The notes beneath the pieces were generated by a model that did no database searches, was not told the origin of the DNA, and worked only from the letters and a program-made list of their open reading frames with translations. Below, piece after piece: positions 43,277 to 54,341 of a stretch of 64,000 nucleotides of DNA (positions within the stretch are counted from its first letter, which is position 1; each line of letters opens with the position of its first letter). The DNA is from Gammaproteobacteria bacterium UBA4421 (GTDB lineage Bacteria; Pseudomonadota; Gammaproteobacteria; Pseudomonadales; Azotimanducaceae). The stretch is from contig DGQF01000011.1 in assembly GCA_002389675.1 (NCBI GenBank), positions 1 through 64,000 of the forward strand, written 5' to 3'. The translations under genes were made by a program, and so were the position numbers.

Positions 43277-46200
43277 TTATCCTGTGGAAGCGGTTTCGAG
43301 AACCGCTTTACCCAAGGCAATACGATAAAAAACCGGGACGGCAATTAAGGTAATCAGCGTGGCAAAGGCCAGCCCCGCCATTATACATACCGCCATTTCT
43401 CGAAAAAATGCATCTCCGAGCAAAGGCGACATACCCGCTATTGTTGTTCCAGCCGCCAAAATAACGGGACGCAGACGGCTGATACTGGCGGCAAGCATGA
43501 CTTCTAAAGTGCAACCTTGCTCCTCAAAACGCTGATCAATTTCATCCACAAGCACGATACAATTTTTTAGCAGCATTCCGGACAAACTTAAAAATCCGAG
43601 AAAAGAAGGGAACGTGAAGGACAGATCGGTCGCCAACAGGCCCAAGACCACACCACAAACGGTCATCGGCACGGTGAGCCAAATGACCAAAGGCTGCCGC
43701 AACTGACCAAACATCAGAATCGTGATTAAAAACATCACACCCAAAGCCAACGGAATTTTAGAACTTAATGTTCGGTTGGCCTCCTGAGATCCCTCATATT
43801 CCCCACCCCACTCAAGCCAATAACCCGGAGGCAAAGGAATCGCCTCGATTTCAGGACGAATTCTTTCAAATGTGCGGCTGGCGTTGTGCCCGTCCGGCGG
43901 ATTTGCCAACACTTTGATACTTCGAAACCGATCCCGTCGGTATATGGTCGCGTCGTCTGACTGAAGCTCCAGAGCGGCAACAACTTGAGCCATGGGAATA
44001 TGCCGACGCTGCGTTGGGCTCCAAACTAAACGCGTCATTAGATTCTCAATATCATCTCGCTCGCCTGCAGGCGCACGCGCCAACATCGGCAATATTTTAT
44101 CCGCGTCACGCAATATACCAACCTGGACACCATAGGTGGCGTAGGCAAGTGCCTGCGCCAAATCCGCTCGGGAAACGCCGGCTAAGCGTGCGCGGGCCTC
44201 ATCAAAAATCGGAACCAGCTGCAGCACCGGCTGCCGCCAATCCGTCTTTCGATCGGTTAAATTGTGGTTCACGTAGAGCGCCAAGGCCTGGTCAGCTAGG
44301 GATCGCAGCACGCGATGGTCAGGACCGGAAAAACGTGCTTCTATTTTGGAGCTCCCGCTGGGAGTAAATTCTGCGCGGCTAATTTGCACTTCAGCATCGG
44401 GCCGGCTTGCCTTCAAAAGCGCCCCAACCGTTTTCATCGTATCGTTCATGGTGGTGACATCACCAACACGCACCACCATCTGTGCATAGGCACTACTGGG
44501 CTGCTCCGGGTTCATAATGGTGGTAAACCTAGTCGCACCGCGACCTATAAAACTGGTCACTGCCTCAACGTCCAACTGTTTTGTAATTAATCCCTCGAGA
44601 TCAACCACATCTGCCGCCGTAGTATTGATATCGGTGCCCTCCACCAAACGATAATCCACATAAAACAGAGGGGTATTGGTAGTTGGGAAAAAAGATTGTT
44701 TAACAAACTGAAAGGACCAGATACAAGCAACCGTTATGCACAAAATCAATGCAGACGTGAGCCATGCATGACGCAAGCTAAAACTCAATACTCTCCGATA
44801 AGGTGTGAATAATATTCCGCTGTATAGGGCATCCTGAGCGGGGGCCAACGATGACTTTAGTAAATACTGTCCGAATAAAGGCACCACAGTCACCGCCAAT
44901 ATCCAACTTAAGAACAAAGAGATCGCAACAACCTGAAACAGTGATACTAAAAAATGACCCGCATTATCATTGCTTAAACTTATGGGTCCAAAGGCAGCAA
45001 TGCCAATCACAGTTGCCCCCAATAACGCAAATTGTGTGCGCTCTACAGACTGCACGGCCGCCCGCGCTGCGGGCAAACCACGACGCACGCCAATGACCAT
45101 ACCCTCGGCCACCACAATGCCATTGTCCACCAACATCCCCATCGCAATCATCAACGCACCCAGCGAGATACGTTGCAGCTCAATTCCCAACACAGACATC
45201 AAACCAATGGTACCCATCACGGTCAGTAACAATACTGAGCCCACCACCAGTCCCGCGCGCCAGCCCATAAAAAGGCATAAGGCCAAAACAACAGTCAATA
45301 CAGAAATGCCGAGGTTACGCATAAATTCTTTTATCGCGCGATCGACCACCTCATGTTGCGCGTAAACCGCGTCAATTTGCACACCAAGCGGGAGTTCACC
45401 CAACAACTCCTGCATGCGCGCATCTACCGCTTGGCCTACAGCAACAACATTACGATCCCGCGCCACCGAGACGCCTACGGTAAACACCGCACGACCGTTA
45501 TGCCGAATCAACTGAGGTTGCTCATCAAGCATGCCCCGCGACAAAGTTGCCACGTCTGATAAACGCAGAATTTCGCCGCTTCCAGCACCGCCGATGGGCA
45601 TGTCTGCCAAAGCAGTCTCACTGGCGAAAGCCATTTCCGGAGCAAAACGCAAACGTCGACCGCCATAGGCAATGGAACCGGCAAAAGCAACCTGGTTTTC
45701 CACATTAATGCTCGAGAACAAGACATCAATGGGAATACCCAGTCGGCTTAAACGCGCCTGATCGAGCTCAATGAAAATTGCCTCAACAGGCTCTCCTGCA
45801 GTTTGGACCTTGGCAACATCAGGGACATTTTTGAGAGTTTTTGTGATATGACGGGACATATCACGAATTTCGGCAGGTGAGTAATCAGGCGCCGAAACCG
45901 CATACATAATTCCATACACATCACCAAAATCGTCTTCCACCAAGGGCACGCCCGCACCCGGCGGCAAGCGACCCGCCGCCTCAATCACTCGCCGGCGCAG
46001 TTCATCAAAAATCTGAGGTGTCTCTTGATCACCATATTCTTCCTGCAGACTGACCATCACTTCAGATCGGCCAGTGACGGATTTTGACGTCAGCTCATCA
46101 ACATAGGGTAATTCTTGCAATGCAGCTTCAACCACATCAGTCACTTCCAATTCCACTTCCGTGGCAGAAGCACCCGGATAAGTCGTGACAATTAATGCGT

Positions 46201-46333
46201 TTTTAATCGGAAAGGCAGGGTCTTCCAATCGGCCTACGGTGTCGAACCCAAGCAATCCACCCAAAAAACACGCGGCCACCAACAACACCGTATAAATGGG
46301 CTTTTCGATGGCGTACTGAGCGACGTTCTGCAT
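43277..46333 (-). CDS. RND-family efflux pump, inner-membrane transporter
   Basis: 1018 residues, the size of AcrB. Opens [20 protein letters not shown], followed by the porter region ([20 protein letters not shown]). The TM4 region reads [14 protein letters not shown]; AcrB has two Asp (DD) where this has Asp-Asn, as in a known subgroup, so proton coupling may differ in detail. Twelve membrane segments and two large periplasmic loops are expected. The periplasmic adaptor gene ends 3 bases before its start, so it is the second gene of that pair. No outer-membrane TolC-type gene is adjacent. Confidence 0.92.
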   Translation of the reverse strand: MQNVAQYAIEKPIYTVLLVAACFLGGLLGFDTVGRLEDPAFPIKNALIVTTYPGASATEVELEVTDVVEAALQELPYVDELTSKSVTGRSEVMVSLQEEYGDQETPQIFDELRRRVIEAAGRLPPGAGVPLVEDDFGDVYGIMYAVSAPDYSPAEIRDMSRHITKTLKNVPDVAKVQTAGEPVEAIFIELDQARLSRLGIPIDVLFSSINVENQVAFAGSIAYGGRRLRFAPEMAFASETALADMPIGGAGSGEILRLSDVATLSRGMLDEQPQLIRHNGRAVFTVGVSVARDRNVVAVGQAVDARMQELLGELPLGVQIDAVYAQHEVVDRAIKEFMRNLGISVLTVVLALCLFMGWRAGLVVGSVLLLTVMGTIGLMSVLGIELQRISLGALMIAMGMLVDNGIVVAEGMVIGVRRGLPAARAAVQSVERTQFALLGATVIGIAAFGPISLSNDNAGHFLVSLFQVVAISLFLSWILAVTVVPLFGQYLLKSSLAPAQDALYSGILFTPYRRVLSFSLRHAWLTSALILCITVACIWSFQFVKQSFFPTTNTPLFYVDYRLVEGTDINTTAADVVDLEGLITKQLDVEAVTSFIGRGATRFTTIMNPEQPSSAYAQMVVRVGDVTTMNDTMKTVGALLKASRPDAEVQISRAEFTPSGSSKIEARFSGPDHRVLRSLADQALALYVNHNLTDRKTDWRQPVLQLVPIFDEARARLAGVSRADLAQALAYATYGVQVGILRDADKILPMLARAPAGERDDIENLMTRLVWSPTQRRHIPMAQVVAALELQSDDATIYRRDRFRSIKVLANPPDGHNASRTFERIRPEIEAIPLPPGYWLEWGGEYEGSQEANRTLSSKIPLALGVMFLITILMFGQLRQPLVIWLTVPMTVCGVVLGLLATDLSFTFPSFLGFLSLSGMLLKNCIVLVDEIDQRFEEQGCTLEVMLAASISRLRPVILAAGTTIAGMSPLLGDAFFREMAVCIMAGLAFATLITLIAVPVFYRIALGKAVLETASTG

Positions 46334-46336
46334 GGG

Positions 46337-47398
46337 TTAAAGCTGCGTATTCGGTTCACCCAAAACCCGCACGGTCATACCTTTCACCAGCTGGCTCGCG
46401 CCGGTGGAAACAACCATCTCGCCCGCCGTAAGGCCGGAACGCACTTCAATGCCTTGGTCTTTTAACGCTTCGATCTCCACTGGACGATGCGTCACCTGTT
46501 GAGTCTCATTTGAAAACACCCATACAAAAAAATTGCCTTGTGCATCCGTAAGCAGCGCAGTGGCGGGAATAATCTTGACACCCGCGGCCTGTTGGGGGGC
46601 ATTAACCTTGACCGTTACTGTTGCAGTCATACCGGGCAAGATATTCCAATCCTGTGGCCTAGGCATGGCCAACGCCACCAGATAGGTCTGCGCGATGGGG
46701 TCAGCTTCACCACTGGTTTCGTATATCTGCAGCGGAAATTGACGCGCCGGCGCAAAATCAAATTCCGCATAAATCGCCTGCACTTGATCAGCCGTCACCG
46801 TTGCAAATAAATTTTCGGGGATATTAGCCTTAACCAATAATTTCAGCGGATCGTTTAGCCGAACAATCTTTTCACCGGCCCGCACCACAACAAAATTATC
46901 TACATACCTCCGCGCTACGTAGGCATCAAAGGGCGCTACCAATCGAGCGTCGATCTGTGCCTCTTGCGCCTTCTGCAGCCGGATCGCCTGCAACTCAAAA
47001 TAAGACTTGGCATCGTCCACCACTGAACGGGCAATACCGCGTTGCTGCAACACTTGTTGTTTGCGCTCCAGATCTTGGCGCGCTAACTGCAGCTCCACCT
47101 CCGCCTCACGAACAGCAAGCACAAAATCAGTGCTATCCAACGCAGCAATCAATTCGCCTTGTTTAATCGTTTGCCCCTCCAACACAGGAAGATGTCTCAG
47201 CGGGCCCGAAACCTCAAAGGTCATATCCACCGATCGTGCCGCCTCAACTCGGCCTACAAATTCATAGGAGTGAACTCCCAACTGATCCTGCACCATAAAC
47301 AACTTGACGGGACGAACAGACTGGTCCAAAGCTGGAGGTTCAGCACGATCCGCGCATGCTCCCAAATACACTAGGAGTATCAGGGCTAACCGAGCCAA
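46337..47398 (-). CDS. RND efflux periplasmic adaptor (membrane fusion) lipoprotein
   Basis: 353 residues from TTG 47398. I chose this start because GAGG lies seven bases before it and the product then begins with a lipoprotein signal (ARLALILLVYLGAC, lipobox LGAC). The longer frame to 47473 lies inside holA. Domains: lipoyl halves (VSGPLRHLPVLEGQTIKQGE and DARLVAPFDAYVARRYVDN), an alpha hairpin between them, a beta-barrel and the membrane-proximal domain. It links the RND pump to an outer-membrane channel. The first 13 bases overlap the end of holA. Confidence 0.88.
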   Translation of the reverse strand: MARLALILLVYLGACADRAEPPALDQSVRPVKLFMVQDQLGVHSYEFVGRVEAARSVDMTFEVSGPLRHLPVLEGQTIKQGELIAALDSTDFVLAVREAEVELQLARQDLERKQQVLQQRGIARSVVDDAKSYFELQAIRLQKAQEAQIDARLVAPFDAYVARRYVDNFVVVRAGEKIVRLNDPLKLLVKANIPENLFATVTADQVQAIYAEFDFAPARQFPLQIYETSGEADPIAQTYLVALAMPRPQDWNILPGMTATVTVKVNAPQQAAGVKIIPATALLTDAQGNFFVWVFSNETQQVTHRPVEIEALKDQGIEVRSGLTAGEMVVSTGASQLVKGMTVRVLGEPNTQL

Positions 47399-48390
47399 GC
47401 TTGCGCCTCGCTGGGCAAAGGCATTTGTTTGGCGCCCGCCAAACGCAGCAACAGCGTTTCTAGGGAAACCCAAGGATCACCCAACAACTGGCCCTTACCT
47501 TGTTGATCAATCACCGCACATTCGGCTAGGACTTTCCCTGGGCTTTTAATGCGCTTTGCAAACTGCTGGAGCAATTTTTGCCGCGCCGGAGGGGCCCCGT
47601 AGGCCACCCCAAGCCTTCGAAGTTGACTGACTAAGACACCTAGAATCGCAAATAAAGCAACGCCATCGCAGCGCAGCACATCCAAGATTTTCACCACCCG
47701 CGCGCACTCACCACCCATCATGGCATCTAGAAGATCAAATGTAGTGTAGCGAGAAGTATCTTCTAGCGTCGCCACCAACCCATTAAAATCGACCGGCTGG
47801 GGCAAATTCAACAACGCCAATTTGTCCAGCTCTTGCGCGGCCGACAGCAAATTTCCTTCGACTCGATCTGACAAATACTGCAATGTGCCCGGCTCAAATG
47901 AAAGGTTCAACAGCCGCGCTCTTGCGGCTAACCAACGCGGCAATTGGTCAGGAGACATCGGCCAGATCAACGTCACCGAACCAATTTTTTCCAGAGCCTT
48001 AAACCAAGCACTTTTGCGTTGACCCGGTTCAAGACGTCCTGTGCGCAACAATAATAAAGTCTCGGTATGCACATCAGCGGCAACCCGCTCACACCATTCT
48101 CGCAGGGCTGCGCCCGCTTCCCGGTCGAACTTTTTAACGGGGACCCGGACGTCAAGAACTTTTTTTTGCGCAAACAAAGACAGGCTTGCCGCATCGTGAC
48201 TGAGATCATGCCAACGAAAGCCTGTTTCCACATAGTGAATCGAACGCTCAGAAAACCCATTTCTGCGAGCAGCGGCAACCACCGCATCACAGGCCTCTTC
48301 GACCAATAACGTTTCATCCCCGGAAATCAGATAAATCGGCAACAATCCTGATTCAAGCCGCTGAACTAAATCCTGCGCTTTAACCTGCAT
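47386..48390 (-). CDS. holA: DNA polymerase III delta subunit
   Basis: 334 residues from ATG 48390, which overlaps the lptE stop (11 bases shared). MQVKAQDLVQRLESGLLPIY, LISGDETLLVEEACDAVV and RGNWSGD-like middle segments match HolA; the RVEGNLLSAAQELDKLALL helix is the conserved signature. It opens the beta clamp in the clamp loader. The usual nadD does not follow; instead the RND adaptor gene starts inside its end. The longer open frame to 48540 overlaps lptE and is not coding. Confidence 0.93.
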   Translation of the reverse strand: MQVKAQDLVQRLESGLLPIYLISGDETLLVEEACDAVVAAARRNGFSERSIHYVETGFRWHDLSHDAASLSLFAQKKVLDVRVPVKKFDREAGAALREWCERVAADVHTETLLLLRTGRLEPGQRKSAWFKALEKIGSVTLIWPMSPDQLPRWLAARARLLNLSFEPGTLQYLSDRVEGNLLSAAQELDKLALLNLPQPVDFNGLVATLEDTSRYTTFDLLDAMMGGECARVVKILDVLRCDGVALFAILGVLVSQLRRLGVAYGAPPARQKLLQQFAKRIKSPGKVLAECAVIDQQGKGQLLGDPWVSLETLLLRLAGAKQMPLPSEAQAWLG

Positions 48391-48895
48391 TAGATGAAGC
48401 GAGCATTCGGCCCACACTATCCATAGCTCGAATAATTTGACCCACAATATCTTGCTGCAACTCACGCTCCAGCAAAGCCTGCTCTTCACTGTTACCAACG
48501 ATATTGACGCGGTCCACTCGGTAGACGCGACGACGGTCAATTTCTACCGCTGGCGCCAATTCTTTTCCGTCCATACCTAAAATGCGATAGGTCACCGACA
48601 GGCGAGTTTCGTATTCAGCGACCAGAGCAGATTGAGAAGTGGATACGGCCCTGCGTTGCCGCTCATGATCTAACAGCTCTAAGTTAAGGGTGCCCTCACC
48701 CGAGGGTTTCTCCGTAAGGCCGGCTTGATTTAGGCCGCGTCGAATGTCGGCCGCAATATTTGCATATGAGTCACCACTGATTGTGTAGGAGTCCACCGCC
48801 GCACTGAAACCATAGGTCCGTAGCTGGAACCCACACGCCGACAGGCCCGCCAACAACACCATGTAAATCAACCAATTGAAGAATAACCTCAACAC
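48380..48895 (-). CDS. lptE: LPS-assembly lipoprotein LptE
   Basis: 171 residues. Signal MVLLAGLSACGFQLR with lipobox LSAC and the conserved CGFQLR(G/T)Y after it. It plugs the LptD barrel that places lipopolysaccharide in the outer membrane, so the organism has LPS. It lies between leuS and holA, its standard position in gammaproteobacteria. The end overlaps the holA start. Confidence 0.93.
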   Translation of the reverse strand: MLRLFFNWLIYMVLLAGLSACGFQLRTYGFSAAVDSYTISGDSYANIAADIRRGLNQAGLTEKPSGEGTLNLELLDHERQRRAVSTSQSALVAEYETRLSVTYRILGMDGKELAPAVEIDRRRVYRVDRVNIVGNSEEQALLERELQQDIVGQIIRAMDSVGRMLASSNAG

Positions 48896-48919
48896 ATTCT
48901 CTCTCGCACCTGCGCCACT

Positions 48920-51373
48920 TCAGCTTACAACAATATTCACCAACTTATTAGGCACTAATATTTCTTTACGTACTGTCTTATCCTGCAGAAAGCGCGACAC
49001 ATTCTCTGCCACTCTGGCCTGCGCCAAAACAACACTTTTCTCTGCATCAGCGGCAACCTCAATCTTACCGCGCACCTTGCCGTTAACCTGGACAACCAAC
49101 TCAACCACATTTTGGATGAGCGCGGATTCGTCAATTTCGGGCCATGCCTGATCGACCAAGCTACCGGTCTCACCCATCTGCCCCCAGAGCGCGTCCGCTA
49201 TATGCGGCGCGATTGGAGAAATTACCAACACCGCCGCTCGCAGAGCTTCTCCAACAACAGCCTGATCATTCGCCGACCGCGGAGCAAATTTACTGATTGC
49301 ATTGGTAAGCTCCATTACCGCGCTAACCACCGTATTAAATTGCCAGCGCCGACCATAATCGTCATCTGCTTTGGTCAGCGTCTCCGCTGTTTTTCGGCGC
49401 AGGCGCTGCGCGCTTTCAGATAAACGAGCCTTATCAATCGAATCTGCCGAGAGTGCTTCTAGATGACTCTGCACGAGCATCCATAAGCGCTTCAAAAAAC
49501 GCAAAGCACCCTCTAAGCCTGCCTCATTCCACTCAAAAGATTGATCCGGCGGAGCCGCAAACATCATTGCTGTTCGCACAGTATCAGCCCCGTACTTATC
49601 AAGCAGCTTTTGCGGGTCACCCGCATCACCTGCAGACTTTGACATCTTTTTACCGTCCTGAAGGACCATGCCTAGCATCAACAAGCGCTTGAACGGCTCA
49701 TTGGAGGACAACAGGCCCTCATCACGCATCAATTTATAATAAAACCGGGCATACAAAAGATGCAGAATTGCATGCTCGACACCCCCAACGTAATGATCAA
49801 CGGGTGCCCAATAGTTCGCGCGCTGATCGACCATCGGGCTCTGGGCATCCGGACTGGCAAAGCGAGTGTAATACCACGACGACTCCATAAAGGTATCAAA
49901 AGTATCCGTCTCGCGGCGGGCAAGTGCCCCACATTCCGGGCAAGGCACCCGTAAAAAACTGTCCATCGTCACCAACGGTGAACGCACGCCTTCAAATTTG
50001 ACATCCGTTGGCAATTCAACCGGCAAATCGGCATCGGGAACCGGCACAACACCACAATCTTCACAATGAATTATGGGAATTGGGCAGCCCCAATATCGCT
50101 GTCGCGACACACCCCAATCTCGCAGTCGATAGTTCGTCACACGCCGACCCATCTCCTTGGCTTCCAGCGCCTTTGCAATCGCATCAAAGCCATCGTCAAA
50201 CCGCAGCCCATCAAATTCACCCGAGTTCACCAATCGTCCACGCTCGGTATAAGCTGCGGCTGACAAATCACAGTCATTGCCCTGTGTCGGCTCGATCACC
50301 TGGCGGATTTCAATGCCATATTTCCGCGCAAATTCCCAATCGCGTTGGTCGTGACCAGGCACAGACATCACTGCGCCAGAGCCGTACTCCATCAGCACAA
50401 AGTTCGCCACCCAAATAGGCAGCAAATTTCCCGTCAACGGATGGCGCGCATTCAAACCCGTCGGCATTCCAGCTTTTTCAAGGGTTGCCATATCCGCCTC
50501 TGCGGTTGTCGCTTGTTTACACTGGGCGACAAAGTCTGCCAAATTTGGATCCTGCTGCGCTGCGGCAAGCGCCAGCGGGTGTTCAGCCGCCACCGCGACA
50601 TAGGTAGCACCCATCAGCGTATCCGGGCGGGTCGTAAATACCGTTAGCCGTTCACTGTGCCCCTCAACCAAAAAATCCACTTCAACGCCGGGCGAGCGAC
50701 CAATCCAGTTACGCTGCATATTTTTGACAGACTCAGGCCATCCATCCATATCCTCTAGCTCATCAAGGAGCTCTTCAGCATAGGCGGTGATTTTCAAAAA
50801 CCACTGAGCCATTTCTCGACGCTCCACCGGCGCGCCTGATCGCCAACCTCGCCCATCGACTACCTGCTCGTTGGCCAGTACGGTTTGATCCACAGGATCC
50901 CAATTAACCACCGCATTTTTTCGGTAAACCATACCTTTGGCAAAAAGCTTCAAGAACAGCCATTGCTCCCAGCGATAATAGTCTGGATCACAGGTTGCAA
51001 ATTCGCGCGACCAGTCAAATCCGAATCCCAATCGCTGCATTTGCCCACGCATGTAGGCTATGTTGTCCTTGGTCCAAACCGCCGGCGGTATACCATTCTT
51101 GATGGCCGCATTTTCCGCCGGCAAACCAAAAGCATCCCAACCCATCGGCTGCATCACGTTGAACCCTTTGAGACGATGGTAGCGATTGATCACATCACCG
51201 AGCGTATAACATCGTACATGCCCCATATGCAGTCGGCCGCTGGGATAAGGGAACATTGCTAAACAGTAATATTTCTCTCCCTCAGCAGATTCTGAAGCTC
51301 GAAAACTCTCGGATTCATCCCAATAACGCTGGGCCTCTTGTTCTACTTTATGGGGGTCGTAAACGGCGTTCAT
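48920..51373 (-). CDS. leuS: leucyl-tRNA synthetase
   Basis: 817 residues, slightly shorter than E. coli (860). HMGH in YPSGRLHMGHVR, KMSKS in LQDGKKMSKSAGD, the editing domain with FTTRPDTLMGATYVAVA, and a zinc-type CPECG segment. It charges tRNA-Leu with proofreading. Bacterial in type, unlike the ileS in this window. It is 24 bases upstream of lptE. Confidence 0.97.
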   Translation of the reverse strand: MNAVYDPHKVEQEAQRYWDESESFRASESAEGEKYYCLAMFPYPSGRLHMGHVRCYTLGDVINRYHRLKGFNVMQPMGWDAFGLPAENAAIKNGIPPAVWTKDNIAYMRGQMQRLGFGFDWSREFATCDPDYYRWEQWLFLKLFAKGMVYRKNAVVNWDPVDQTVLANEQVVDGRGWRSGAPVERREMAQWFLKITAYAEELLDELEDMDGWPESVKNMQRNWIGRSPGVEVDFLVEGHSERLTVFTTRPDTLMGATYVAVAAEHPLALAAAQQDPNLADFVAQCKQATTAEADMATLEKAGMPTGLNARHPLTGNLLPIWVANFVLMEYGSGAVMSVPGHDQRDWEFARKYGIEIRQVIEPTQGNDCDLSAAAYTERGRLVNSGEFDGLRFDDGFDAIAKALEAKEMGRRVTNYRLRDWGVSRQRYWGCPIPIIHCEDCGVVPVPDADLPVELPTDVKFEGVRSPLVTMDSFLRVPCPECGALARRETDTFDTFMESSWYYTRFASPDAQSPMVDQRANYWAPVDHYVGGVEHAILHLLYARFYYKLMRDEGLLSSNEPFKRLLMLGMVLQDGKKMSKSAGDAGDPQKLLDKYGADTVRTAMMFAAPPDQSFEWNEAGLEGALRFLKRLWMLVQSHLEALSADSIDKARLSESAQRLRRKTAETLTKADDDYGRRWQFNTVVSAVMELTNAISKFAPRSANDQAVVGEALRAAVLVISPIAPHIADALWGQMGETGSLVDQAWPEIDESALIQNVVELVVQVNGKVRGKIEVAADAEKSVVLAQARVAENVSRFLQDKTVRKEILVPNKLVNIVVS

Positions 51374-51450
51374 GCGGAGCTCAAACTTCAGTGGATATAG
51401 ATCAGCAAGGATAACATCATCGTGCGTTTCATGCCTTTGGCCTCACGCTT

Positions 51451-52929
51451 TTAGGTGCGGCGCCCCGCATTAAATCGAGAGATCAGAGCGCCAACCAGCA
51501 AACCCGTTAGTAAAAAAAGCAAAGGACCATCTCCAATGCGATTGTAGGGTGTTCGACCGTTCATGATTTGAACATCACCGCGCAATACATTCGCTTCGAA
51601 CTGCGGCAACTGTGCTGCGATTTCACCTTCAGGATTGACGATGGCCGTCACCCCGTTGTTTGTCGCTCGCAGCAACCAACGTCCGTTTTCAAGCGCGCGC
51701 ATCTGCGCGATCTGCATATGCTGAAGGGGGCCTATACTGCGGCCAAACCAAGTGTCATTAGACAAGGTAATCAGCAAGCCGGCCCTAGCAGCACGGCGGC
51801 GCATCGAGCCCGGGTAGGCCACTTCGTAACAAATGGCAACCGCGGCCTCACCAGAGGACAACACCAAATTTGGCTGCAAGGCAGGCCCTGGCGATGAGGA
51901 AGACATTGGCAAGTCAAAAAAACTAATCAAACCGCGCAAAGCGCCTTCCAACGGAACGTACTCACCAAAAGGAACCAAATGATGTTTTGCAAAACGACCA
52001 CGGGCAGTACCAAGCCCTACGGCAAGATTTTGAATGTCATAACGTCCACCGCCCAACGGTTGCAGGCCGGGTATACCCAGCACCACATCAGTGCGGGTAG
52101 CTTGACCTCGATCGCTCAGCTGCTCCAACACCCCCTGGGCTTGGTGCGGGAAAAGTGTGATGGCCGCTTCCGGCCATATCAGAACATCAGCGTCCCAGTG
52201 ATCATCCGACAGCTGCAGATGCTTTTGAACGTTGGGCAATGCCTCTTTCGGCAACCACTTTGTCAGCTGGTCGATATTGCCCTGCACCAAAGCCACGGAT
52301 TTTACTGGCCCGGCATCGACCCAACTGAGAGATCCGGAGCCTATCGCAATACCAAGAGACAACAGGATCAACAGCCCTTGCAGCCGACTGCGGCACCGCA
52401 GAAAAGCCAAAGATCCCGCAGAAAGATAAACCCAAAACACACCTAAACCAAGCACACCAACTAAAGGCGCGAGCCCTTGTGTACCGGCTTGCATGAACGC
52501 ATAACCGGGCAATAACCAAGGGAAACCAGTGAACGCCCAGGTCGAGAACCAATCCAAAAGTCCCCAAACCGCCACAAAAACAAAAACATCCATCTGAGCC
52601 CACGGCACTACAGGACGCAACCGGCTGTAAAGCCAGCCTAAGGGCAAAACAAATAACAGCGATAGCGTTGCCACAAAAACAGCAACCAAAAGACCCGCCA
52701 GCACTGGCGGTGCGTTGCCATAGACGTGAATGCTGACATACACCCAAGAGGCGCCGACTGCATATTTCCCCACACCAAAGCAAAAAGCGGTGAGCCACGG
52801 CTTGGCATGGGAAACATGCAGCAGCCAGAACAAACCACCTATGGCAACTGCAGTTGACAGCCAAAAATCGAAAGGCGCAAATCCAATACAGTAGAGAGCA
52901 CCCAGCGCGAGCGCCAGGAGATAGGTCAT
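51451..52929 (-). CDS. lnt: apolipoprotein N-acyltransferase
   Basis: 492 residues. About six membrane segments first, then a nitrilase-like periplasmic domain with Glu in LIWPEAAITLF, Lys in KHHLVPFGEYVPLEG and catalytic Cys in VAICYEVAYP. It adds the third acyl chain to lipoproteins such as LptE and the cytochrome and RND adaptor of this window. Its start overlaps the corC stop by 4 bases. Confidence 0.96.
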   Translation of the reverse strand: MTYLLALALGALYCIGFAPFDFWLSTAVAIGGLFWLLHVSHAKPWLTAFCFGVGKYAVGASWVYVSIHVYGNAPPVLAGLLVAVFVATLSLLFVLPLGWLYSRLRPVVPWAQMDVFVFVAVWGLLDWFSTWAFTGFPWLLPGYAFMQAGTQGLAPLVGVLGLGVFWVYLSAGSLAFLRCRSRLQGLLILLSLGIAIGSGSLSWVDAGPVKSVALVQGNIDQLTKWLPKEALPNVQKHLQLSDDHWDADVLIWPEAAITLFPHQAQGVLEQLSDRGQATRTDVVLGIPGLQPLGGGRYDIQNLAVGLGTARGRFAKHHLVPFGEYVPLEGALRGLISFFDLPMSSSSPGPALQPNLVLSSGEAAVAICYEVAYPGSMRRRAARAGLLITLSNDTWFGRSIGPLQHMQIAQMRALENGRWLLRATNNGVTAIVNPEGEIAAQLPQFEANVLRGDVQIMNGRTPYNRIGDGPLLFLLTGLLVGALISRFNAGRRT

Positions 52930-53807
52930 TTAGGCGTGTTCACACGTAGCAGGCGCAGCCGCCGGGAATCTGCGTTAAGGACTTCAAAGTGCAAATTTTC
53001 CACCGCAACCACCTCGCCGCGCTCAGGCAAATGACCAAAAGCCTGCAAAACAATGCCGCCAATGGTGTCGAATTCATCGTCACTAATATCGGTCTGGAAA
53101 TGTTCATTGAACTCATCTATCGGCAGCGTCGCCTTGACATGAAAACTATTGGGTTCCATTTGTTTGATGCCACTATCATCGTGAACATCATGTTCATCTT
53201 CAATGTCCCCAACTATCTGCTCAAGCACATCTTCAATGGTCACCGCACCCGATATGTGTCCATACTCGTCTATCACCAGCGCCATATGGTTGCGCCGTGC
53301 CCGAAACTCCTGGAGCAACACATTCAAACGTTTGCTCTCAGGGATAATCGGTGCTGTTCGGATGCAGTCCTTCATCGAAAATGCAGACTGGTCTAATACC
53401 AAGGGCAAAAGATCCTTTGCGTGCAGTACCCCTTTTATGTCATCAACGTCATCCCCGATCACCGGGAAACGCGAGTGGCGCGACTCTATGATAATCGGCA
53501 AAAGAGTATCCAAATCCTGATTTTCTTGAACCACCACCAGCGACGACCGCGGAATCATGATATCCCGCGCGTGCATATCCCCAACGTGCAGCGCACCAAA
53601 AATAATATTCAGCGCTTCATCATCAAACATTTGACGCGACGCCGCATCGCGCAGCAACGACATCAACTGGGGCAGGTTTTCCGGCTCATCAGAAAATAAA
53701 TCCAGCAACCAGCCGCGCACTCCGCGCCGGCCAGTTTCTTTGAGAGACGAGTCGTCACGCCCACTGTCACCATGACTCGGGGCGCCTCGCTCAAGCGTAT
53801 CGCTCAT
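52926..53807 (-). CDS. corC: CorC/HlyC-family CBS-domain protein
   Basis: 293 residues from ATG 53807 (the open frame begins at 53849 with non-family residues). VGDMHARDIMIPRSSLVVV starts the tandem CBS pair, and the C-terminal CorC_HlyC domain holds NSFHVKATLPIDEFNEHF and TIGGIVLQAFGHLPERGE. It lacks membrane segments. The role in Mg/Co efflux or membrane homeostasis is known only loosely. Standard place between ybeY and lnt. Confidence 0.93.
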   Translation of the reverse strand: MSDTLERGAPSHGDSGRDDSSLKETGRRGVRGWLLDLFSDEPENLPQLMSLLRDAASRQMFDDEALNIIFGALHVGDMHARDIMIPRSSLVVVQENQDLDTLLPIIIESRHSRFPVIGDDVDDIKGVLHAKDLLPLVLDQSAFSMKDCIRTAPIIPESKRLNVLLQEFRARRNHMALVIDEYGHISGAVTIEDVLEQIVGDIEDEHDVHDDSGIKQMEPNSFHVKATLPIDEFNEHFQTDISDDEFDTIGGIVLQAFGHLPERGEVVAVENLHFEVLNADSRRLRLLRVNTPK

Positions 53808-53870
53808 ATAGCAGTGATTTACCGTACTAAAGCGCCATATATACCACAAAGTGATAGGGCAATGGCAGCA

Positions 53871-54341
53871 TCAATAGGGATTTGCGACCCCTAATTTGGC
53901 CAAAACCTCAACTTCCAAATTTTCCATTTGTGTTGCTTCAGCGGACGTTTGATGGTCAAAACCCAACAGATGCAACACTCCGTGAGCTAAAAGATGCATC
54001 ATATGCGCCTGCCAAGTTTTACCCTGCGACGCGGCTTCCCGCGCAACTACCGGCCCACAAACTGCCAAATCACCGAGCGGCCTGTCGATTTCCGGCGGCG
54101 CGTCACCGATCCAATCGAAAACAGCAGGAAAGCTCAATACATTTGTTGGGTGGGCTTTGCCCCGGTACTGCAGGTTCAAAGCATGGGATTCAGCATCGCC
54201 GCAGATTCTCAGACAAATCTCCCGCTCAAGGCGCGAATCACCCGTAACCTGCTGCAGCGCGCCTAAGAGGTCATCAAGTCCTTGCGGCGCAAACAGCGGC
54301 TCATTTGCAACCTCGTCGGCTATTTGCAGTTCAAACGCCAT
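53871..54341 (-). CDS. ybeY: endoribonuclease YbeY
   Basis: 156 residues from ATG 54341; E. coli YbeY has 155. The metal site is [11 protein letters not shown], the H-x3-H-x5-H signature. [12 protein letters not shown] and [11 protein letters not shown] are other family blocks. It matures 16S rRNA 3' ends and takes part in ribosome quality control. Its start overlaps the phoH end by 11 bases. Confidence 0.96.
   Translation of the reverse strand: MAFELQIADEVANEPLFAPQGLDDLLGALQQVTGDSRLEREICLRICGDAESHALNLQYRGKAHPTNVLSFPAVFDWIGDAPPEIDRPLGDLAVCGPVVAREAASQGKTWQAHMMHLLAHGVLHLLGFDHQTSAEATQMENLEVEVLAKLGVANPY

Noticed and set aside
50008..50418. 136-codon open frame on the plus strand
   Set aside because: Antisense to leuS, with composition of a reverse-strand shadow (Pro/His/Ser/Gln-rich).
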